From the NCBI RefSeq assembly GCF_030272615.1, contig NC_081413.1, positions 718,101,867-718,165,866 of the forward strand: 64,000 nt of DNA, read 5' to 3'. Source of the DNA: Cryptomeria japonica. Taxonomy: Eukaryota; Streptophyta; Pinopsida; Cupressales; Cupressaceae. Shown piece by piece: positions 56,405 through 64,000 of this stretch (positions within the stretch are counted from its first letter, which is position 1; every line of letters begins with the position of its first letter). A program made the position numbers and the translations under genes. The notes below the pieces were generated by a model. That model did no database searches, had not been told where the DNA came from, and worked only from the letters and a program-made list of their open reading frames with translations.

Positions 56405-57181
56405 TGTATATGGTGAAAATGGATAACAATAATAACGATATTGAAAGGCTAAATGAATTCAACCACAAAACCCTAGCCTAACAACAACAAAGATCCACCA
56501 TAACATATGAAGATTACCTAAGACAATGCAAATCAAATGTAATCACAAAGATTATACCATCACATGTCCAATAGGGTTTGGATCTCCATTCTTCCTATCT
56601 TCATTGATCTTGCTTGATATATTTGCTCTCAAATTTTATGTGCACAAGAGCTCAACAAAGAACGGAATGTGGTTGCAAGTAGGATCGTATATGTCAAAAG
56701 CGTAGTGTAGTCAAGTGCATAAATTCATTAGGGTTGATAATGAAGGAAGCATCTCCTTATATAGAAGACACTATATGAAATGGAGGGATAAGATTGAGAG
56801 GTGTAAAAGGAGGTTGGCTATGATTAGAAGGTAGGTAAATGAAATAATAAAATAATGAAAGGGGTAGGTAGTGTATGAATTAAGAGATGAATGACATGTG
56901 TCATGGGTAGAAAAGGTTAATGAATTAATTAAATAAATAAAGATTTATTTAATTAATAGAAGAAGTGGGATCAATTAAATAAATAAGATATTTATTTAAT
57001 TTAGGAAAAGGATAATTTAAATAAATAAATGTATTTATTTAAATGAAAAATAAGGCTAGAAGAGGATAAATGAATTAATTAAATAAATAAAGATTTATTT
57101 AATTAATAGATGAATTAAGCTTAGATAATTAAATAAATAAAATATTTATTTAATTAGACTGGACAATTTTGGGTGTCTACA
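56405..57181 (-). repeat. Element 2 5' LTR
   Basis: It is a 777-bp match to 29537-30311. The - strand TATA box is at about 56756-56763 (context ctatataaggag). The U3 start is the AT-rich palindromic series at 56930-57170. Confidence 0.92.
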
Positions 57182-57491
57182 GTGGCCACTACTGAGCCTA
57201 CGGGTCGCGGCCCATAGAGGTGGCCTAGGTCGCCACTGTGGTACGCAGTCCGTAGCCCGGCAGTGCCGTTGTTGTGGGGCACCGCCCACAGAGGGGGCCG
57301 AAGCCTCCCACTGTGGGTTGCGGCCCACAGAGGTGGCTATGGCTACCGCTGGGGGTTTGTCGCCCACTGTATGGAGGGGGGGGGCTGCCCTACGGGAAAG
57401 TCTGCAGGGGCCGAGTCCCTTGCCATGGTGATTCAATTTTTTTATTTTTTTTAAAATTTTGTTTTGAAATATTTTTTTTATAAAAAATATA

Positions 57492-57523
<32 letters not shown>

Positions 57524-57570
57524 TTATTTATTTATATACATATATTTTAAATATAAATATAAATAAATAA

Positions 57571-57660
<90 letters not shown>

Positions 57661-60046
57661 CATACATATATTCTGGATACTCATTAGATTTAGGACTAAA
57701 TTTTCTTTTAAGCAACCATATATTTTTTTTTTTTGTTATAAATCCCAAGTTGCTATAATATGAAATAATTTATTTAACCTTAGATTAATGACAGAAATCA
57801 GAATTTAAACATCATCTAAATAAAAAAGATATTAATTAAATTAGCTAGGCTATTTAACTTTAGATTTTATATTCTGCAATAAGTAAATAACAGAGTTAAA
57901 TAAATATGAATGACAACTTTAATTTTTGACTAGAAAGCATTGAAATAAAACTTAGAGATAGTCATATTAATTTTTAGATTTGTTTTCTGCGAATAAATTA
58001 AAGGGAAAATAACAGAATTTTAATAACAGATATTCAACAACTACATAAACCTAGATTTATTTTAATTAAACTTAGAGATATGCATAAGGAAATAAACTTG
58101 AACATTTGTTTTTCAGAGTAACATGCATGCAATCATTAAAATTTCAAGAACAATACAAAATGTAAACTCCACATAAATAATTCATTTTACAACCAAATAA
58201 TACTTAATAAAACATTGTATTTCCTTAAGATATATTTAAAATACATTATAGTCAACTTTCAGAAATGGACCTCTCATTTTTATTAAATGAGGACCTTAAA
58301 AATAATAGATACTTTTCCTTTCGAAACTAGATACAACATAGTTTCCCTTTACATTGTTGCAACTTGAAACATAAATATTCCATTTTCCAATATCTTTTTC
58401 CACAAACAAATAAATCCAGCAACTCTACTTGTCCTTTTCTTTTCTTTCAACAACCTGCAGATAAATCAAAAGGGCTATGACCATGGAGTGCTCACCTCCT
58501 AGCCTAGGCTTACTAGAAGCCACCCTTGAGCTTGGAGAAACAAGACCATCCTCTCTCCTAAGAGTAGGAGGCCTTGGTTACTCCTAAAACATAGAATGCA
58601 TACAAGAAATCAAAGTCATACGCATAATAATTTTCACAAAATAAAATGCAAGAGAGAAACTTTTTCCACACAAACAATCTTTCCAAAATAACATTCAGCA
58701 TGAAAGAAAACAAGAAGAAGTTAAACCAACCTTCAAACTGCCCAAAGGTATGCTATATCTAGTTGAGGATGAGCAGCCCAATTCCACAATCCTTATTTCT
58801 CTACACTTAGCCAAATTCCTATACCAAATCTTTTTCTTTCAAAATTGCATTGTCTCCAAAAATGGAGAGTGGGTGATTACCCGCAAAATCTCTCATTCTT
58901 GCTTAAGAAGACCTTAGTGAGAGTTCTCATAGGTTTCTAAAATTGAAAAAGGAAAAAGTTCAAAAAAGATCAAAAAGGGATCTCTCATCAAAAAGGAAAG
59001 TTAACTAACCTAGATGATGCCTTCTAAATTCAATTTTCGCACATCTTCGAAAACTCACTTTTTGGGATGACTAAATAGTCACATGGGAGTAGACACATGC
59101 CTAATAATGCTCCTAACCCATAGGTATACCTTATGGACTTTAGGAAACACCTTTAAACTACCCCTAGGAGTCCATTTAACCCCTATTAAACCCATATGAA
59201 GTTAACTTTCGGGTCAAACCTAAGTTGACCACCCCAAAGATTCTCTACCCAAAGAAAATATAGAACCACATTAAATTATTTGAAAAAGCTATGGTTAAAA
59301 CAACTCCCTCCAAGAGACAATTCAAAAATCAAGACATAAATCATCACGTGTCAAGTGACACAATAAAATACTTTTCAACATTACACATGAAATTTTGTCT
59401 CTTGTTGGATTTACACAAATTAATAAATTCAAATTAACACACATGCAACATACACTTTCACAAATAAAATACGATACAAACAGGGTGTTGTCTCTTTAAA
59501 TAGACAAACCTTGGTTTTACAAACGCACATAGGTCTAGGTTTGGTTCTCTATAATGTTTCCATGGTCACATGGATAATTTTCTTGTGCATCTCAATTGCA
59601 CATTAGTAATTTCCAAATAACCTCATATAATATTAAACACATGAATAAGAATACACATCAAACACTCTACATACAATTTACATTTAAACAAATCGATATA
59701 TCTTATATCCAAATAAATCCACATAAGCAATTATCATAATCCTCATAATTTTGATCCATACATAAGACATGCATCCTATTTCTATCATCATAGTAAAGTC
59801 CTGCAAATCCAAAAATGGCATACATCATCTCAAAGCTATCCTATTCTAGAATTATATAAAGTTATGTATCTATTACACATCAAAATGTACACCTCAAGGT
59901 GAAATGATTTTGTAACCTGGTTCAATTACTTTTCTCACCAATCTATTCGTCTGACATAGCCCATCCTATTGAATTATAGCATTTATTAGTAAGGTCAACC
60001 ATGGTCAACTAAGTTAACCAGAGCTTGATCGGGGAGGGGCTCTACA
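57182..60046. mobile_element. Element 4 (probable solo LTR), second part
   Basis: It continues 28668-29536 after element 2. A GC-rich block (57182-57425) has three ggcccacagaggtggc-type repeats. AT-rich DNA with no supported gene then runs to tctaca at 60046, followed by aagat (60047-60051). A TG start, CA end and perfect 5-bp duplication make an LTR-type insertion of about 3.73 kb likely. With no internal coding region and no second copy in the window, a solo LTR is the simplest reading. Confidence 0.58.
57495..57660. repeat. (AT)n microsatellite with flanking ATTT runs
   Basis: It holds about 40 uninterrupted AT units (57575-57658) preceded by tttatttatttatata-type sequence. It can fold back on itself. 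Tyr/Ile ORFs here are artefacts. Confidence 0.97.
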
Positions 60047-60951
60047 AAGATCTTCTATGAATTGCATAAGTGGTGTTGGTGCAGCTTCTGGTGGAGTTTT
60101 TGGATGCTATTGGTGATCATGTTCAAGACTTGGCAGATGGAGATGATTGTTGTGGCGATATTGGGTTCCAGTTAATCTTGGTTATGGAATAACTTTAATA
60201 TAACGTGTGGATATGACCTATTGATGTATTTCTAGGATGTCTTATGTGTTGATATTATTTGTTTGGCTTAAGGCCAACATGGTTTGTAATTATGTAATTG
60301 ATTTATTATCTGGTAGCCGACCTGATTGTTTATGGTCAAGGGTTTGCATATATAGATGTAAGATCTCATTGTAGATCATCATGGTTATTGTTAGAGGTCA
60401 TGGTCAAGGAATTTAATGTGCAAATAATGTAATATGATTTAGGCAGAGGAGTTGGTCGATCATTGGAGATCGAATTGGGTTTATGTAAGAGGATTTAGTC
60501 CTCTGATATTGAGCTTAATCGGAACTGTATGAGATATAGGAGATGCTATCTTTTGCAATTCAACTCTTCCCTGGATTGTGGTCTCGATTTATATGTAGTC
60601 AGTGAGGCTCCTTTTGTCATGAGCAGTACACTCTATGCTGTTGGCCTTCTTGCAAGTGGAGGCCCCTCAATTGTAATTCACATACTTACTACAAAAGTAT
60701 TATCTAACTGTGGGTAGGATTCCCACCATGGTTTTTCCCTTTATTGATTTTTCCATGTATAAATCTTGGTGTTATATGGATGACTTTTATTTTGTGATTA
60801 TTGTTAATGCTTAATTGGATTAACTGCTATTCTAGTATTAATGTTTTGGGTTCCGGTATTAGTTTAAATTTCTCATGGTTCCAATAATATGTGATAACTG
60901 ATTCACCCCCCCTCCTCTGAGTTGTCTTCTGGTTATTTGAATTATCTAACA
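60047..60951 (+). repeat. Copia B 5' LTR, second part
   Basis: It resumes with aagat, the duplicated target, and ends gaattatctaaca at 60951 just before the PBS. The caccccccctcctctgag block near 60903 matches the end of the copia A LTR, and gcttaatcggaactgta near 60510 resembles copia A at 27801. Confidence 0.75.
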
Positions 60952-60970
60952 ATTGGTATGAGAGCTTTGG
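60952..60970 (+). other. Copia B primer binding site
   Basis: attggtatgagagctttgg differs at one position from the TGGTATCAGAGC complement of initiator Met tRNA used by most plant copia elements. It lies directly after the LTR end. Confidence 0.85.
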
Positions 60971-61009
60971 TCCTCTCTGCAGAAATCTTAATTGCTTGAG
61001 GAAGATCCT

Positions 61010-62093
61010 ATGGCGATTAATAGTTCAAGTTCATCCAATTCTTCTGGAGCTATCTTTCGAAGGGATATTCTGAGGCTTGATGGAACAAATTACATAGTAT
61101 GGAAGATTCAGATGGAGACTCATCTAAGATGTCTTGGCAAGGAGATTTGGGAGATCACATAGAATGGTGTCACACCCTATAATCTGAGATTTGGCAATCC
61201 TCCTCCGGAAAACCTAGACAAGGAGCTTGAGAATGATTATAGATTAAAGAAGAATCCCTCTTGTGTGCACTTTCTGATAAAATAATAATGGGATTAATTG
61301 ACAAATCATTTGGAAAGGATATATGGGATAAGTTGGAAACTCTTAATGAAGGTGACCATACAATGAAGATTGTTAAGCTTGATGGTTATCGAGTGAGATA
61401 TGAAAACCTGAAGATGGTAGAAGATGAAAGGGTTACTGCATTCATGGAAAGGGTAAATGAGATTGTTATGGGAGTTAAATGTTGTGGTAGAACTCTGAGT
61501 GAAGATAAAATTGTTTCTAAAGTCCTAAGAGTCCTACCACCGGCTTATAAAATTAAGGCTACTGCTATTAATGAGTTAAGAACAATGGCTAATACATCTG
61601 TCAAAAGAGATACTTTGGTTGGGAAACTATCTGATTTTGAGCTTGAAGAATTTGGACCCTCTAGAGCTGTGAAGTCCGAACCTTCTTTTCATGTATCTAC
61701 ATCTACAATCGACAAGCAAGACTAGAAAGCTTGTATGCAAATGAATTGGAAGATATGAAGAAAGAAGATGATGATTTTGAGAAACTTGAAGCATTATTTA
61801 CTAGAAGAGTACCAAAAGGACCGGTAGGAAGTAAGTATGAAGGAAAAACACCTTTTAAATGTTTTGTATATAATAAGATTGGTCATTTTGCATCTAGATG
61901 TCCTGAAAGAAATTCAATATTTGAAGAAAGAGTTAAAAGATCATTTAAGCCTAACCTTGGATATCAGAACAAGTATAAATACAAGAAAAAAAAAGACAAA
62001 TCATGCTACATAGAGGATGAGGAAGGCATTACTGATTTTGATGATGAACCGATAGACGTCTCTACTAGTGAATTCAACAATGGGAAGGAATAG
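61010..62093 (+). pseudogene. gag: Copia B gag
   Basis: It starts at ATG 61010, 58 bp after the PBS. LDGTNYIVWKIQMETHLRCL, KDIWDKLETLNEGDHTMKIV and RVTAFMERVNEIVMGVK identify the copia Gag domain. A TAG (about 61160) and a shift near 61230 break the first part. A second frame change lies near 61725. The zinc knuckle CFVYNKIGHFASRC (about 61860-61901) has Tyr in place of the second Cys. Confidence 0.85.
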
Positions 62094-63555
62094 GTATTTG
62101 TGGCTATCAAGGAAGATGATCCAACAATGGAAGAGAATGTACTTGAAGAGAATGCACTTGCTACTATAATTGAAGACAAGGATGAATGGGTATTTGACAG
62201 TGGTTGTTCACATCATATTATTAGAGATAAAGAGAAGTTTCTATCTTTGTAAGAATTTGATGGTGATCTAGTTAGATTTGAAGATGTATGATCAAAGGAA
62301 AAAGAACTATATCATTGGATGGTAAGAACAATACTAACAATATTTATTAGGTTGAAGGTTTGAGGCATAATCTTTTGAGTGTAGGACAATTGGTAGATAA
62401 GGGATTTCAATTACAATTCAAAGATGGAAAATGAAAAATCATTAATAGATTTGGCTTGGAGATAGCAACTGGTACACAGACAAAAGGTAATATATTTCAT
62501 TTGAACTCCGGTGAAAAGACATGTTTGATTACACAAATTGATGAGAGTTGGCTATGGCATAAATGGCTATGCCATTTGAATTTTAATTGCATTGTGAAGA
62601 TCAATTCAACTAAAAAAGTTAGGGATACACCTAATATTATGAAGCCCTATAATCCGGTATGTAAAGAATGTCCAATGGGTAAACAAGTCAGAACCTCTTT
62701 TAGGAGTATACAAGATAAATCAAATGATGTTCTTGATCTTATTCATACTGATTTGTGTGGCCCTGCTAGAGTTAAAAGTTTTGAAGGTTATAGATATTTC
62801 ATCCTAATGATTGATGATTATTCTAGAATGATGTGGGTTACATTTCTGAAAGAAAAATCTAAAGCATCTGAAAAGTTTAAAATATTTAAGGGTATAGTGA
62901 AATCTGAGACAAGATTGAAGATCTATTGTTTGAGATCTAATCATGTGGAGAATTCACATCCGGTGAGTTTAATAACTTTTGTGACAAGCATGGTATAAGA
63001 AGACAATTTTTTGCTCCCCGGACACCTCAACATAATGGAATTATGGAAAGGAAGAACATAAATATCTTGGATGATACTAGAACAATGATGATGGAAGCTA
63101 GTCTACCTCATATCTACTCAAGAGAAATAGTGAGTACAACGGTTTATAAATTCAACAGAGTACATATCAAAGGAGAAACCAGTAAGATACCTTCTGAATT
63201 ATGGTTTGGCAATACACCTATAGTTAATTATTTCAGAATTTTTGGTAGTAAATGTTATATTAGGAGAGATGATATTATTGGGAAATTTGAACCTAGATGT
63301 GATGAAGGCATATTTCTTGGTTATTCTAATGAAAGCAAAACATATAGATGTTATAACAAGGTATTGCAAAGAATTGTGGAGAGTGCTAATGTCAAAGTAG
63401 ATGAGCTGAACAGAAGTAAAATCAGAGTTTATAAGAAGGAACCGTCAGTGGAAATGATTATATTTGAACTGGTAGCACGTTTACCAAAATAGAGAGTTGA
63501 ACTAGTTACTCCAGTAGTATCAAAGAACTGTACATTAACTGAATAATAGGCAAGA
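62094..63555 (+). pseudogene. pol: Copia B protease and integrase
   Basis: The protease WVFDSGCSHHI is near 62188-62220. Integrase zinc residues (WHKWLCHLNF, CKECPMGK) are near 62555-62680. The core has HTDLCGPAR, DDYSRMMWVTF and, after a shift near 62930, the Glu in NGIMERKNINI (near 63030-63065). The C-terminal GIFLGYSNESKTYRCYN is at about 63307-63357. Fewer stops than in copia A suggest a younger copy. Confidence 0.88.
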
Positions 63556-64000
63556 GGAACATGTGAGATTGAATCATTTAGTAGATCAAATTATTGGGGA
63601 TAAGAGAAATTTACTGATGACAAGAAAAAGATTGGCAACTAATGAGGTATGTTTAATTTCACAAGTTCAACTGATATTAGTAATTGAGGCATGTAAAGAT
63701 GAACATTGGTTGAAAACTATGGAAAACGAATTAGATCAGATTAAGAAAAATAACACATGGACCTTAGTTCCCTGGCCTAAAAATAAAAATGTTATTGGAA
63801 CTAAATGGGTTTTTAGGAATAAATTGAATGAGGATGGTCAAGTTACAAGGAATAAAGCTACACTAGTTTGTAAAAGATAATCTTAGAAGGAAGGAATTGA
63901 TTATGGAGAGACTTTTGCACTAGTAGCTAGGATTGAAGCTGTAAGATTATTTCTTGCCTATGCTGCTTATTAAAACTACCAGGTTTATTAGAAGGATGTT
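63556..64000 (+). pseudogene. pol: Copia B reverse transcriptase, cut by the window end
   Basis: NTWTLVPWPKNKNVIGTKWV and RNKLNEDGQVTRNKATLVCK (about 63750-63875) are the RT N-terminal blocks. A stop at about 63878 and further stops near 63970 disrupt it. The catalytic motif, RNase H, PPT and 3' LTR lie beyond the window. Confidence 0.85.

Larger units (their letters stand above)
29537..57181 (-). mobile_element. Element 2: Tat-like Ty3/gypsy retrotransposon, - strand, with nested element 3
   Basis: The LTRs at 29537-30311 and 56405-57181 (775 and 777 bp) start TGTAGACACCC on the - strand and end TATACA. They differ at about eight sites plus a 2-bp indel (about 1 percent). Flanking pentamers gcggc (29532-29536) and gtggc (57182-57186) fit a target duplication with one change. 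The - strand order is PBS, leader, gag, protease, G-patch-like block, linker, RT, RNase H, [element 3], second RNase H, integrase, then a convergent + strand PMD ORF and PPT. Without the insertion and duplicated segment it would be about 16.4 kb. Confidence 0.9.

Noticed and set aside
57182-57430. rRNA or CpG-island promoter in the GC-rich block
   Set aside because: It is composed of short ggcccacagaggtggc-type repeats with no rRNA signature or adjoining gene.

Overview
The window is plant nuclear DNA made almost entirely of nested and decayed LTR retrotransposons. I see no intact host gene, rRNA, tRNA or CRISPR array. The families (Tat-type Ty3/gypsy with a second RNase H, long-LTR Ty1/copia, plant mobile domain ORFs), the large element sizes (11-19 kb) and the heavy C-to-T decay suggest a large-genome seed plant. 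A gymnosperm is my guess (inference only). All alignments and counts below were made by eye.

Layout. (1) 1-786 and 19709-22370 are diverged, reverse-oriented copia LTR-like sequences. (2) Element 1 (787-19708, + strand) is an 18.9-kb Tat-like Ty3/gypsy element inserted into the first of them. (3) Copia A (about 22.4-28.2 kb, +) is a degenerate Ty1/copia element with a 3' LTR but no recognisable 5' LTR. (4) Copia B (28353 to beyond 64000, +) has its 5' LTR split by a four-level nest: copia B LTR > element 4, a probable 3.7-kb solo LTR (28668-60046, perfect 5-bp target duplication AAGAT) > element 2, a Tat-like gypsy element on the - strand (29537-57181) > element 3, a non-autonomous gypsy-related element on the - strand (37127-48401) inserted in the RNase H region of element 2.

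Elements 1 and 2 are built alike: LTR, PBS, long leader with a short-period motif array, gag, protease with a DGGA active site, G-patch-like segment, acidic linker, RT, RNase H, second RNase H, integrase, A-rich tract with a conserved GGTGAAAACCTGG motif, then a convergent antisense ORF encoding a plant mobile domain (PMD) protein, PPT and LTR. All coding regions are broken by stops and frameshifts.

The most unusual signal is non-coding. In both elements the gag-pol unit and the convergent PMD unit are each preceded, on their own sense strand, by an array of the same short CpG-rich motif at 19-21 bp spacing (exactly 21 bp over long runs in element 1). The motif differs between the two elements but matches between the two arms of one element, so the two arrays are complementary within one genomic RNA. 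Between this array and the PMD start each element also carries a cluster of small hairpins. In element 2 these have covarying stems around an invariant loop. Element 3 lacks both the PMD ORF and the distal array, and instead has one 967-codon P/Q-rich frame of unknown function.
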